Positions 23,030 to 33,553 of a stretch of DNA of 64,000 nucleotides are shown here, piece by piece. The position numbers and the translations under genes are program-made. Position 1 is the first letter of the stretch; each line of letters starts with the position of its first letter. The notes beneath the pieces are model-generated. The model saw nothing but the letters and a program-made list of their open reading frames with translations, made no database searches and had not been told where the DNA came from. Source of the stretch: an uncultured Planktomarina sp. (GTDB taxonomy: Bacteria > Pseudomonadota > Alphaproteobacteria > Rhodobacterales > Rhodobacteraceae); contig CAJJBZ010000016.1 of the NCBI GenBank assembly GCA_905182535.1, positions 1 through 64,000 of the forward strand. Reading direction: 5' to 3'.

Positions 23030-25116
23030 ATGCAGGATAAATCTATTCGCCTCGGCGTGGACATTGGTGGCACATTTACAGATGTGGTCCTAGAGCATGG
23101 CACGGTGTTGTTTTCCACCAAAGTGTTAACAACCTACACAATCCCTGAAGATGCTATCATTGAGGGGATGCACCGCGTCTGCTACGAATCCGGGATTGAG
23201 CCAAGCCAAATTAGCCAAATTATTCACGGGACCACATTGGCTACTAACGCTTTAATTGAACGCCGCGGCGCTAAAACTGCTCTGATTACAACAGAAGGAT
23301 TTCGCGATGTAATCGAGATGCGTACCGAAAGTCGGTTTGAACAGTATGATCTCAACCTAACCCTACCCAAGCCTCTATTACCCCGCAATTTCCGTTACAC
23401 AATCGAGGAACGAGTACAGGCAGATGGGCAGGTACTCAAACCGTTAAAACGCTCCGAAATCGAAGCCTTGGTGGATCAAATCAAATCAGCAGGCTTTGAG
23501 AGCATCGCTGTTGGCTTGCTGCACTCCTATGCGAACGACGCTCTAAGAAAAATAATTGCAGCAGTAATAGAAGAGCGCATGCCCCAAGCAATGGTATCAC
23601 TGTCATCGCAAGTTAGCCCACAAATGCGTGAGTATGAACGGTTCAATACAACTATCGCAAACGCCTATATCAAACCCTTAATGAAATCTTATCTTGTTCG
23701 ACTTAAGGGCCGTCTGGCACATGAAGGCGCTGGTTGCCCAATCTTTTTGATGCATTCCGGCGGCGGAATAATTAGCCTTGAGAATGCGGCTGAATTTCCA
23801 GTCAGATTGGTTGAATCAGGCCCCGCGGGCGGCGCGGTCTTTGCGGCCCATATCGCCGCGCGTCATGGTTTGGATAAGGTGCTGTCCTTCGACATGGGCG
23901 GCACCACCGCAAAAATTTGTTTAATCAAAAACCAAACCCCAAAAACCGCAAGGGTTTTTGAAGTCGCCCGAACCTACCGGTTCAAGAAAGGCTCCGGAAT
24001 GCCCATCTCAATACCCGTTATTGATATGGTTGAGATTGGCGCAGGCGGTGGCTCCTTGGCACACGTAGACAGCATGAACCAAATTCGCGTCGGGCCCGAA
24101 AGCGCAGGCTCAGAGCCCGGCCCGGCCTGCTATGGCCGCGGTGGCGCCCGCCCGGCGGTGACAGATGCAGATTTGGTGTTGGGCCGCTTAGATCCTGCCA
24201 ATTTTGCAGGTGGCACCATTCCATTAGACGCAGCGGCTAGCTCTGCGGCCTTAAAAGCCGAACTGGGTGATCTCTGGAGATGGACGTCGAAACCGCAGCA
24301 TTTGGGCTGGCGGAAGTGGTGGACGAAAACATGGCCAATGCCGCCCGCGTCCATGCGGTGGAAAATGGCGAAGATCTCAGCGAATATACCATGATCGCCT
24401 TTGGTGGCGCAGCGCCTTTGCATGCGGGTCGGCTCTGTGAAAAACTGGGGATCGCACGCATGTTGGTGCCGGCCGGCGCTGGTGTTGGATCAGCCATCGG
24501 ATTTTTGCGCGCACCTTTCAGCTTTGAAGCCAACCGTAGCCAATTCATGCGCCTGTCAGATTTTGATACCCCAGCGATCACAACGCTGTTTAATGAGCTC
24601 AAAGTTGAAGCCACATCCTTTGTGCGCAGCTGCGACGCGCAGGCTGAAATTCAAGCACAATATAAGGTCTATATGCGCTATTCCGGCCAAGGCTGGGAAA
24701 TACCGGTGCAATTGACCGCCACCCAGGCCGAAACCCCCGATCTTGCCACCTTCCAAGCGCTGTTCGAGCGAGAATACGCAGCTCTTTTTGGCCGAGTTGT
24801 AGAGGCCATGGATGTGGAGATCACCGTTTGGTCTGTCAACGCCACAACGCCTACACAATCGGTCACGCCTGTGGATGCCGTGGCCAGCCTGCCCCTTATG
24901 ACGACCAAGACACAACGGGCTCTGTTTGATCCCGCCACCGCTGCCGTTGCGCAAGCGTCGGAGGTTTTGCGGTCAGACATGACACCCGGCGCATGTATTG
25001 CCGGGCCAGCTGTGATCACCGAAGATGAAACCACAATCATTGTGCCTACTTCTCGCAGGGCCATAGCCCTCGCCGATGGCTGCATCGATGTTGCTGACAA
25101 AGGAGCTGACCTATGA
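23030..25116 (+). CDS. hyuA: Hydantoinase/oxoprolinase subunit A, frameshifted
   Basis: The ATP-binding subunit of an ATP-dependent N-methylhydantoinase or 5-oxoprolinase-type enzyme, which opens cyclic amides; acetone carboxylase relatives are also in this family. The N-terminal sugar-kinase-like fold shows RLGVDIGGTFTDVVLEHG, then IIHGTTLATNALIERRG, SGPAGGAVFAA and SFDMGGTTAKICL. One base is missing at about 24271, where LKAELGD should run into LEMDVETAAFGLAEVVDENM. The corrected length is about 695 residues, normal for HyuA. ATG 23030 follows TTGGAGGA. The stop overlaps the hyuB start by four bases. Confidence 0.9.
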
Positions 25117-26838
25117 GCGCAAAAATCCGACCCCACAGCCCCTCAACAGTACAATATCAGGTGATGTGGAACCGCTTGATCTCTGTGGTTGAAGAGCAAG
25201 CCCAAGCCTTGGTGCGCACCGCATTTTCAACCTCTGTGCGCGAGGCAGGCGATTTGTCCGCGGGCGTCTATGATCAAGATGGTAATATGCTGGCACAGGC
25301 AGTGACAGGAACGCCTGGGCATGTGAACGCCATGGCCGATGCCGTAGCACATTTCATCCGCAGGATTGGCCATGAAAACTTTGCTGAAGGCGATATCTAC
25401 ATCACTAATGACCCATGGGAAGGCACAGGCCACTTACATGATATAACCATTGTAACCCCAAGTTTTAAAAGTGGAAGTCTTTGTTGGATTTTTTGGATGC
25501 ACCGCCCATATCGTCGACATTGGAGGCCGTGGCTTTGGCGCGGATGCCAACAGCGTTTACGAAGAAGGTCTGTATATCCCCATTATGAAATTTGCCGATC
25601 GCGGTGTTGTGGACAAAACCTTGGTGCAAATTATACGTGGCAATGTGCGCGAACCAGATCAACTGGTTGGCGATGTTTATGCTCTGGCCACCTGCAATGA
25701 AATTGGCCATCGTCGTTTGATCGAGATGATGCAGGAATTTGACCTTGAAGATCTCACGGGCATTGCGGATTTTATCCTCAGCAATTCACGCCGCGCAACG
25801 TTAGAGCGAATTAATGCGCTTCCCCCCGGCACCGCCCATGGAGAGATGCGCAGCGATGGCTATTCGCATCCAGTAGATCTCAAGGTGCGCCTGAGCATCG
25901 AGAAAGATCGTATGGTTTGCGATTTCGAAGGCACCTCGGGGCTGGACAAAAAAGGTATCAACTGTCCCTTAGTCTACACAAAAGCCTATGCGTGCTACGC
26001 GCTCAAGTGTGCTGTTGCGCCGGACATTCCCAACAATGCCGCCAGCCTCGCACCTTTTGAAGTCATGGCTCCAGAAAACAGCATCGTAAATGCCTTGCAC
26101 CCTGCCCCAGTAGCTTTGCGCCACGTTATCGGTCATATGGTGCCCGATGCGGTTTATGCAGCCTTAGATCAACTGCTTCCAGATATGGTGCCCGCCGAAG
26201 GCGCAGGCTGCCTATGTAATTTTCAAGTTTCCCTGCGGCCACGCACCGATGCGCCAGCGCCTTTATATGCGCGGCGCGCTGAGGTTTTGACATTCAATTC
26301 CGGCGGTTCTGGCGCTCGACCAACCCTAGACGGTATGAACGCCACAGCCTTCCCCAGTGGAGTGATGACTATGCCCGTTGAAGCCACCGAGCAAGTGGGT
26401 CCGGTGATCATTTGGCGCAAAGAGTTACGGCCCGACAGCGGCGGCGCAGGGCGCCATCGCGGCGGGTTGGGCCAATATATGGAAGTGGGCGCACAGGAAG
26501 GTCATGAGTTTGACATTCAAGCGATGTTTGACCGGGTCAATCACCCCGCGAACGGGCGTCAAGGCGGTGACATTGGCGGGGCCACCACCATCGGGCTGGA
26601 CGACGGCACGGTGATGCGCGGCAAGGGCAAGCAATTTGTGCCCCATGGCCGCCGTGTCATTATGGCTTTCCCCGGTGGGGCTGGCTATGGTCCTGTAACC
26701 GAGAGATCAAGAGCTGAGATACTGCGAGACCTTGCGGGCGGCTATATTTCACCGCAAGCTGCTGCCAAGGCCTATGGACTGGACTCAGACACAATCGATG
26801 ACACCCTAAAGCGCGCTCGTAATGGAGAGGTTTTTTAA
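25113..26838 (+). CDS. hyuB: Hydantoinase/oxoprolinase subunit B, frameshifted
   Basis: The second subunit of the HyuAB amidohydrolase, about 574 residues after correction. It starts with ATGAG overlapping the hyuA stop. Typical stretches are AFSTSVREAGDLSAGVYD, YITNDPWEGTGHLHD and FGCTAHIVDIGGRGFGADA, with ELRPDSGGAGRHRGGLGQ near the C-terminus. An extra T in a TTT run at about 25482 breaks the frame between SFKSGS and LVGFFGCTAH. Together with hyuA it predicts hydrolysis of a hydantoin, oxoproline or similar cyclic amide. The neighbouring flavoprotein may act on the released N-substituted amino acid. Confidence 0.9.
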
Positions 26839-26839
26839 G

Positions 26840-28046
26840 ATGGCTTTGGCACCAAGAACTCCAAAATTGCCCACTATGATGTCGTCATTGTCGGCGGCGC
26901 GATGTATGGTAGCTCTGTAGCTTGGTGGTTGTCACGAAATTCAGATTTTGGCGGCTCAATCTTAGTGGTGGAGCGCGACATGAGCTTTGAGTTTACCTCA
27001 ACCAGCCATACAAATTCTTGCATCCGCCAACAATTCTCCAACCCTACCAACATCCAAATTAGCCAATTCGGAGCGGAGTTTATCAACAACTTCCAAAGCT
27101 TTTTTGACAATGATCCAAGGGTGCCAGAGATTCATATTCAATCGTTTGGCTATATGTATCTTGCAGACACATCAGAGTTCGCAGTAACTCTGAAAGACAG
27201 CCAAGCCATACAGGCCAAGCTCGGCGCTGGCACGCAGCATATGACGGCCGCTCAGATCAAAGTCGACTATCCGTTTTATATGGTCGATGACATTGTGGCA
27301 GGCAATCACAACCGGATCAATGAGGGCTATTTTGACGGTGGGACCATCTTTGATTGGTGCAAACGTGTGGCGCGCGAAAAAAGTGCAGAATACATTGAGA
27401 ATGAAGTAATAGCCATTGATATAAAAAATAAACATGTCACTGTGTGACCCTTAAGTCCGGTAAAAATATGTCCTGTGGAACTCTGGTCAATTGTGCAGGG
27501 CCCCGCGCCGTTGAAACCGCCCGCATGGCCGGGCTGTATCTGCCGGTTGAGCCACGCAAGCGTTATACCTTCATCTTTGACGCACAAAGCCCGTTGGAGT
27601 GTGACCTGCCCTTAACCATCGATCCCTCCGGCGTGCATATGCGCTCGGAAGGCAGCTATTATCTGGCTGGCTGCCCTCCAGATGACGATCCGGCGGTGGA
27701 TTATGATGACTTCACTCAAGATCACACAATCTGGCAAGAGAAGGTCTGGCCAATCATTGCAAACCGCATACCGCAGTTTGAAGCCATCAAGCTGGTCAAC
27801 AGTTGGGCGGGCCATTATGCCTATAATACCTTTGACCAAAACGCCGTCATTGGACCCCACCATGAGGTTGAAAACTTCATCTTTTCTAATGGATTTTCAG
27901 GGCATGGTTTCCAGCAATCCATGGCCATGGGCCGCGGCTTGTCAGAGATCATCACCTATGGCACCTATCGCAGTATTGACCTCACCCCCTTCGCGTACAA
28001 ACGCATTGCCGAAGGCAAACCCTTTACCGAAAAGGCCGTAATATAA
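26840..28046 (+). CDS. FAD-dependent amino acid oxidase (sarcosine oxidase beta-like), two frameshifts
   Basis: A D-amino-acid-oxidase-superfamily flavoprotein like sarcosine oxidase subunit beta or sarcosine/dimethylglycine dehydrogenases. The FAD motif YDVVIVGGAMYGSSVAWWL is near the N-terminus; the C-terminal part has WAGHYAYNTFDQNAVIGPH and NGFSGHGFQQSMAMGRGLSE. Two single-base losses are inferred. At about 26842, GG for GGG separates the ATG at 26840 from the body (corrected start MGFGTKNSKIAHYDVV). At about 27443 the frame ends in KHVTV and continues as VTLKSGKNMSCG. Corrected length is about 402 residues. It follows hyuB by one base, suggesting that the amino acid freed by HyuAB is oxidised or N-demethylated here. 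Confidence 0.8.
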
Positions 28047-28882
28047 TGAAAAAACTCGTGTTAACTGGGGCCGGTGGCCGTTTAGGCTCTTATCTTCGCG
28101 AACCCTTGAGCAAAATGTGCGATGAGTTGGTCTCAACCGATTGGGTGGAGGATATCGACACGCTTTATCCCGGTGAGAGTTATGTCAAAGCAGATCTTGG
28201 GTCGTTAGAGCAGATGGAGGCCGTACTTGAGGGTGCGGACATGGTGGTGCATTTTGGTGCGATTGGTGACGAGGCCGCTTGGGACGCGATCCTGCATTCT
28301 AACATCATCGGCGCCTACAACGTTTGGGAGGCCGCCGCGCGCAAGGGTCTGCGCCGGGTTGTTTATGCAAGCTCAATCCATGCGGTGGGCATGTATCCCA
28401 AGACCCAACGCATCGACACCGAAGTGCCGCATCGCCCCGATACCTATTACGGCTTGGCCAAATGTTTTGCAGAAGATTTGGGCAGTCTCTATTGGGATAA
28501 AAAGGGCATGGAAAGCGTGCATCTGCGGATCTTATCCGCCGCTCAGGTCAACAATCCGCGATCTCTGGGCACGTGGTTGTCTTACGATGACCTCATTCAT
28601 CTGGTGGAGCGAGCGATAACCACGCCGATCACCGGGTTTTCCATTGTTTACGGCGTCTCCAACAATGACCGTGCCACTGTGGACAATCACAAAGCCAACT
28701 TTTTAGGCTACCAGCCAAAAGACAATGCCGAGCAATTTTCCGAAGCCGTTTTCGCCGAAGCCGCCCCTGCAGATCCAACGGATCTCGGCCAAATGTGCCA
28801 AGGCGGGCCGTTTGCCTCGGTTGAAATTGGATTTTCTGGCATAGCTAGTATGAACATTGTGCAGGATAAAAAAGAAACCTAA
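28046..28882 (+). CDS. NAD-dependent epimerase/dehydratase, uronate dehydrogenase-like
   Basis: A 278-residue extended short-chain dehydrogenase. The NAD motif is LTGAGGRLGSYL at residues 5-16, and the catalytic YYGLAK (Tyr-x3-Lys) follows the YASS serine segment. Layout and length match uronate dehydrogenase, which oxidises glucuronate or galacturonate to the aldarolactone, but no uronate genes are near. ATG 28046 overlaps the stop of the preceding flavoprotein gene (TAATG), so it belongs to the hyu operon and probably acts on a pathway intermediate. Confidence 0.75.
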   Translation: MKKLVLTGAGGRLGSYLREPLSKMCDELVSTDWVEDIDTLYPGESYVKADLGSLEQMEAVLEGADMVVHFGAIGDEAAWDAILHSNIIGAYNVWEAAARKGLRRVVYASSIHAVGMYPKTQRIDTEVPHRPDTYYGLAKCFAEDLGSLYWDKKGMESVHLRILSAAQVNNPRSLGTWLSYDDLIHLVERAITTPITGFSIVYGVSNNDRATVDNHKANFLGYQPKDNAEQFSEAVFAEAAPADPTDLGQMCQGGPFASVEIGFSGIASMNIVQDKKET

Positions 28883-28943
28883 AACGACATCTAAGTAGTG
28901 TGGCCCAACAGCTGGGTCACGCCCAACCTTAGAAAGTCTCACC

Positions 28944-30035
28944 ATGACCGCGCTGTTCACTCCATTAAAGATCAAAGATGTTACCCTAAAAAACCGCATA
29001 GGCATGGCCCCGATGTGCCAATATTCCGCTGTGGATGGTGTTATGAACGATTGGCACCGCCATCATTTGGGAGCTCGCGCCATGGGCGGTGCAGGTTTGA
29101 TCATTTGTGAAGCCACCGCAGTTTGCCCCGAAGGGCGGATCAGCCCCGGCTGTTTGGGTCTTTGGAATGAAACGCAAATGCAAGCCGTGGCGCCGATTAA
29201 TGCCTTCATTGAAAGCATGGGTGCGGTGCCTGCGATTCAAATCGGGCATTCTGGCCGTAAAGGCAGCGCGCATGTGCCGTGGGAGGGCGGCGCGCATATT
29301 GCCGACCACGACCCACGGGGCTGGCCAACCTGTAGCCCCACATCCGAAGCCTTTGATCCCGATGGCACCCGTTTATGGAAAGCGCCAAATGAAATGAGCC
29401 TCGACGACATTACAGCAATAAAAGGCCATTTTGTTGATACCGCCAAACGTGCGCTTGAGTCAGGCTATAAAATTCTAGAGCTGCACGCAGCGCATGGCTA
29501 TCTTCCACATTCTTTCCTCACCCCGCTGATCAACACCCGCACCGATGCCTATGGTGGCGATCTGCGCGGGCGGGCGCGATTCTTGTTGGAAACCGTCGAA
29601 GCTGTTCGGGCCGTTTGGCCTGAGCGGCTGCCACTGGCAACAAGAATTTCAATCCACGATTGGATTGAAGGTGGTCACAGATTGAAGGAGAACATCCAGA
29701 TTGCCAAATGGCTTAAAGAAGCAGGCGTTGATATGGTCGATTGCTCCGGCGGTGGTGCCACCCCAAAGGCCCGCGGTAGCATAGGCGAGCGCACCTCGAG
29801 CCAAGTTGATCTTGCGGGTGAATTGCGCACAGCCACAGGCCTTACCACCATGGCTGTAGGTTATATCACTGATGCCAAGCAGGCCAATGCTCTGATCGAA
29901 AATGGAACCTGCGACATCACCCTTCTGGGACGCCAATTGCTGCGCAATCCCCATTGGCCAACCCATGCGGCCCAAGAGCTTGGGGTCGATCCCAAACCGC
30001 ACATGCCCGTGCAATATCATGTTGTAGCAGGCTAG
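28944..30035 (+). CDS. Old Yellow Enzyme family NADH:flavin oxidoreductase (YqjM-like)
   Basis: A 363-residue FMN-dependent ene-reductase made of a single TIM barrel. The N-terminus PLKIKDVTLKNRIGMAPMCQ with Cys in MCQYSA is typical of the thermophilic-like/YqjM class. Other family stretches are QIGHSGRKGSAH, ELHAAHGYLPHSFLTPL, TRTDAYGG and VDCSGGG. Unlike the FadH-like protein at 13.8 kb it has no Fe-S or NAD-binding C-terminal half. It lies 61 bases after the epimerase gene on the same strand and may end the hyu operon. The substrate is unknown. Confidence 0.85.
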   Translation: MTALFTPLKIKDVTLKNRIGMAPMCQYSAVDGVMNDWHRHHLGARAMGGAGLIICEATAVCPEGRISPGCLGLWNETQMQAVAPINAFIESMGAVPAIQIGHSGRKGSAHVPWEGGAHIADHDPRGWPTCSPTSEAFDPDGTRLWKAPNEMSLDDITAIKGHFVDTAKRALESGYKILELHAAHGYLPHSFLTPLINTRTDAYGGDLRGRARFLLETVEAVRAVWPERLPLATRISIHDWIEGGHRLKENIQIAKWLKEAGVDMVDCSGGGATPKARGSIGERTSSQVDLAGELRTATGLTTMAVGYITDAKQANALIENGTCDITLLGRQLLRNPHWPTHAAQELGVDPKPHMPVQYHVVAG

Positions 30036-30039
30036 CTGA

Positions 30040-30315
30040 CGTGGGCCAAACCAACTCTTCACCAGCCCGGCACAGTCATTTGCGGCGAATGGGTACGGGC
30101 TTTATGGTATGGCGGGCAATGTTTGGGATTGGACGGCGGATCTATTTCGCATCAAATCCCTCTCGAAATCCGGTAAAGCAAAGGCCACAGCCATGCGCGA
30201 CTATCAGCTAATCAAAGGCGGTAGCTATTTGTGCCACGCCTCCTATTGCACCTGCCAACGCATTGCAGCGCGCACTAGAAACTCACCTGACAGCTCAGCC
30301 AACCACTGGGTTTAG
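30040..30315 (+). pseudogene. Remnant of a formylglycine-generating enzyme / sulfatase-modifying factor gene
   Basis: An open frame of about 90 codons without its own start encodes the C-terminal end of a sulfatase-modifying-factor (FGE-sulfatase) domain: SFAANGYGLYGMAGNVWDWT, then GGSYLCHASYCTCQRIAARTRN and PDSSANHWV. The conserved pieces of the family's end are all there, but the roughly 200 residues expected before them are missing. The frame begins right after the Old Yellow Enzyme stop. It looks like a gene end left by deletion or recombination. No sulfatase gene is in the window. Confidence 0.75.
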
Positions 30316-30384
30316 CATTATATTTGATTATGATTGAGAATTTTGATTAAAATTAGCTATACCTCATAAATAACTAAAATATAA

Positions 30385-31242
30385 TCACCTTCCATGGGAT
30401 TGATCATAAGGGTTTTGCCGTGCTTCCACAAAACCCTCAAGGGTTTTTGGCTTGTATATTTCTATGACCAAAGGATAGCAGGACGCGGTATCACTGGAAT
30501 GTTCATCGCCGCAATCTCCACCCGGACATGCAGAGAGGCCCAGTGTGATATCCGTTTGTGCCTCCAGCTCAATGAAGTCTCCCGGACGTACCGGGCTGGC
30601 CTTCATGAAGTATTGGTGCGTGTCTTGGGTGAACCCTGTCAACATGAAGACATTCATAACATCATGCACATGCATCTCAGCCTCAGTCAAACTCAAGCCA
30701 AAGTGATCAGCCATAGCCCGCGTGAGGTTTGAGTGGCAACAATGGTGGTAATCCGCCCCATTCAGCAAGCGCCCTGTATATGGATCGCATCGGGTGCCGA
30801 TAACATCATGAACCGAGCCACCATCTGCGTCATAGCCATACCAATCCAAAGTATCGCAGGTGATATGCGCCAAAGGCCGCATATAGGGCAGGTTTGACCA
30901 TAGGCTGTCTCCAGTGCTGACATGGGTGCCATGCAGAGCGCGGGTTTTGCCGCTGTAGAAGCGTTCTGCAATAGTATGGGTGTGCCAAATGTTCAAATCC
31001 CCAACCTGCGGCCCCTCCACGGATAAAATTCTCGCAAAATGGCCGGCAGGCAGATCGACACAAGCGGCGTGACGTGCGGGCACCTGAACCGACTGCACCA
31101 AGTCAGCCCCTGCCCGGCGCGCTTGCGCTCCCGCAAGATCTATTTCTGGCAATGTATCAATTGGATAACAGATCAACACGCCAGTCGTGCGCCGCGCTGC
31201 GGCATCTTGAGGCTCGAGATGGTGGGGGCGGTCAAGTTTCAT
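30385..31242 (-). CDS. DUF1989 / urea carboxylase-associated family protein
   Basis: A 285-residue protein of the DUF1989 family, named for relatives encoded next to urea carboxylase. The molecular role is not firmly known; a metal site is likely from histidine-, cysteine- and aspartate-rich stretches such as GDLNIWHTHTIAERFYSGKT and YHHCCHSNLTRA. The start at 31242 follows TTAAGGAATG; an in-frame codon at 31278 lacks such a signal. It is convergent with the hyu operon and divergent from the ammonia-lyase-like gene. The setting of nitrogen compound breakdown fits, but I infer no reaction. Confidence 0.75.
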   Translation of the reverse strand: MKLDRPHHLEPQDAAARRTTGVLICYPIDTLPEIDLAGAQARRAGADLVQSVQVPARHAACVDLPAGHFARILSVEGPQVGDLNIWHTHTIAERFYSGKTRALHGTHVSTGDSLWSNLPYMRPLAHITCDTLDWYGYDADGGSVHDVIGTRCDPYTGRLLNGADYHHCCHSNLTRAMADHFGLSLTEAEMHVHDVMNVFMLTGFTQDTHQYFMKASPVRPGDFIELEAQTDITLGLSACPGGDCGDEHSSDTASCYPLVIEIYKPKTLEGFVEARQNPYDQSHGR

Positions 31243-31359
31243 CAGGCATTCCTTAAGACGTGGCGCAACTTTAAGCACCTCACGTGGACTGTCAATTAAG
31301 CACTGTCACAGGTCGTTTCTCTGCTTGCCCTTTATCAGTCTTTCGGGTCAGCTGGAACC

Positions 31360-32408
31360 ATGGAAATTTTACAAAACCCGCACCGCAATATTGGCCTGAA
31401 CGTAGAAATTTTACGTGACATTCCTGCCCCATCAACCGATGCCTCTCAAGTGCAAGCCTTGCTGGCACGCTGCCCCAGTGCTGCCGTCACCCCGCTGGTG
31501 CAGGCCGCAGAAATGGCAGCTGATTTGGATGTTGGACAGATCAGCATCAAGGACGAGCGTGCCCGTATGGGACTTGGCAGCTTCAAGGCCCTCGGAGCCT
31601 CTTATGTGATCGCCTATTCCGCCCTGATTGATGGGCAAGATCAGAGCCAAAAGACCTATGTGACCGCCAGCGCTGGAAACCATGGCTTAAGTGTGGCCGC
31701 TGGGGCCAAAGCATTTGGCGCCGCCTCAGTTGTGTTCATTAGTGAAACCGTACCAGAAGCCTTTGCCAAAAGATTGGCCGCCCAAGGGGCGCAGGTGATG
31801 CGGGCTGGCAAGACCTACGAGACAAAGCATGGCTGCCGCGCAGGATGCGGCGCGCAACAATGGCTGGTCGCTGCTCTCAGACAGTTCTTGGCCCGGATAC
31901 TTTGAGCCAAGCCACCGTCTGATGGAAGGTTACACCGCCCTTATGGCCGAAGCAGATGGGCAAATGCAGGCTCCAAGCCATATTTTCCTACAAGCCGGTG
32001 TTGGCGGCTTGGCGGGTGCCGCCGCTGCAATGGCCCGAAAACTCTGGGGCCAAGACTCACTAATCGTGGTTGTCGAACCAAGCCACGCTGCGGCTCTCCA
32101 TGGCTGCATCTTAGCCGGAGATTTCATAGCTGCCACAGGTCCCTGACAGCGCTATGGGCCGTCTTGATTGCAAAGAGGCCTCCTTAATAGCTCTAAAAGG
32201 CCTTGCCCGTGACGCTGATGTCTTTGCTCTGATCACTGAGGCAGAAGGCCAAGCTGGTGCAGATTATGCAGCGACACATGCGATGAAAAGTACAGCCTCC
32301 GGGGCCGCTGGGTTGGCCAGTCTGTTGGCCTCAAAATCGCATCGCGCGGCGCTTAAACTAGACAGAAGTTCGCATGTGATGCTGATCATGTCAGAAGGAC
32401 CAGAATAA
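31360..32408 (+). CDS. Diaminopropionate ammonia-lyase-like PLP enzyme, two frameshifts
   Basis: A fold-type II PLP enzyme resembling diaminopropionate ammonia-lyase (2,3-diaminopropionate to pyruvate and ammonia). The PLP lysine is in MGLGSFKALGASY, the substrate loop is TASAGNHGLSVAAGA, and the phosphate-binding glycines are in LQAGVGGLAGAAAAM. Two extra bases break it: at about 31826 (AAA for AA, before SMAAAQDAARNNGW) and at about 32141 (CCC for CC, inside ATGPDSAMGRLDCKE). The corrected length is about 348 residues, slightly shorter than E. coli YgeX. The stop overlaps the ATG of the M24 peptidase gene. Confidence 0.8.
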
Positions 32409-33553
32409 TGACTAAAGGGTTTCCCGTTCAGGAATTCAAAACACGCGTCGCCAAGGCGCAAGCCCATATGTCCCAGCAGGGATTGGATGCTATTTTGCTT
32501 ACCACAGAACCCGATGTGCGCTATTTCACGGGCTACCTGACCCGGTTTTGGGAAAGCCCCTGTCGTCCATGGTTTTTGGTGATCCCGTCCACAGGCGATC
32601 CAATCGCCGTTATTCCTTCAATTGGCGCTGTATTGATGGCTCGGACGTGGATCACAGATATTCGGATCTGGCGCGCGCCAGATTTAGACGATGACGGCGT
32701 CAGCCTCTTGGCCGATACCCTGCGCAACATCGGGCCACGCATTGGCACTCCGAGCGGATTGCAATCACATTTACGCATGCCACTGACTGACTTCGCACGG
32801 CTGAATACAGCCCTCCCAGAGCCGATTGGTGCAGATGGTGGCATAGTCCGAGCTCTCCGCATGGTTAAATCTGATGCGGAGATTAAAAAAATTCGTACTG
32901 CATGCCAGATCGCAAACCGTGCCTTTGCACGGGTGCCAGAAATCGCACAGGCAGGTGTGCCTCTGGAACGAGTCTACCGAGACTTTCAACGCCTGTGCTT
33001 GGACGAAGGCGCAGATTGGGTGCCATATCTCGCAGGTGCGGCGGCACCGGGTGGCTACGGCGATGTGATTTCGCCCGCCGATGACCGTCCCCTTGCGGCA
33101 GGTGATGTTTTGATGCTGGACACAGGCTTGGTGCATGATGGCTATTTCTGTGACTTTGATCGCAACTTCGCAGTGGGAGATGTGAGCGCCGAAGTGGACG
33201 CGGCCCATGGCGCTTTAATCGAGGCCACCCATGCCGCGTCCGCAGCCGCCCGACCAGGTGCTACTGCGGCAGATCTGTTTCATGTGATGGATAAGATCGT
33301 GACCGGTGGGGCTGGCGGGTCCGACGCTGGGCGTTATGGCCATGGCTTGGGAATGAACCTGACCGAATGGCCCAGCCTGATCCCAACTGACAATACGGTC
33401 TTGACCTCTGGCATGGTGCTGACCTTAGAGCCCGGAATTGAAATTGCCTCAGGTATGGCGTTGGTACATGAAGAAAATATTGTGATACGCGATACCGGCG
33501 CGGAGTGGCTCAGCCAACCCTACGACTACGTCATGACAAGATTAAACACATGA
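32408..33553 (+). CDS. M24-family metallopeptidase (Xaa-Pro aminopeptidase-like)
   Basis: A 381-residue protein with an N-terminal creatinase-type domain (to about 150) and a pita-bread catalytic domain. All five metal ligands appear: Asp in LMLDTGL, Asp in YFCDFDRNF, His in RYGHGLGMN, Glu in LTLEPGIE and Glu in LVHEENIV. It is therefore an active metalloenzyme rather than creatinase, which lacks the metals. Candidate roles are cleavage of Xaa-Pro or related amide bonds; ectoine hydrolase is a distant relative. It overlaps the genes on both sides (one base upstream, four downstream), so the three form one translational unit. Confidence 0.85.
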   Translation: MTKGFPVQEFKTRVAKAQAHMSQQGLDAILLTTEPDVRYFTGYLTRFWESPCRPWFLVIPSTGDPIAVIPSIGAVLMARTWITDIRIWRAPDLDDDGVSLLADTLRNIGPRIGTPSGLQSHLRMPLTDFARLNTALPEPIGADGGIVRALRMVKSDAEIKKIRTACQIANRAFARVPEIAQAGVPLERVYRDFQRLCLDEGADWVPYLAGAAAPGGYGDVISPADDRPLAAGDVLMLDTGLVHDGYFCDFDRNFAVGDVSAEVDAAHGALIEATHAASAAARPGATAADLFHVMDKIVTGGAGGSDAGRYGHGLGMNLTEWPSLIPTDNTVLTSGMVLTLEPGIEIASGMALVHEENIVIRDTGAEWLSQPYDYVMTRLNT

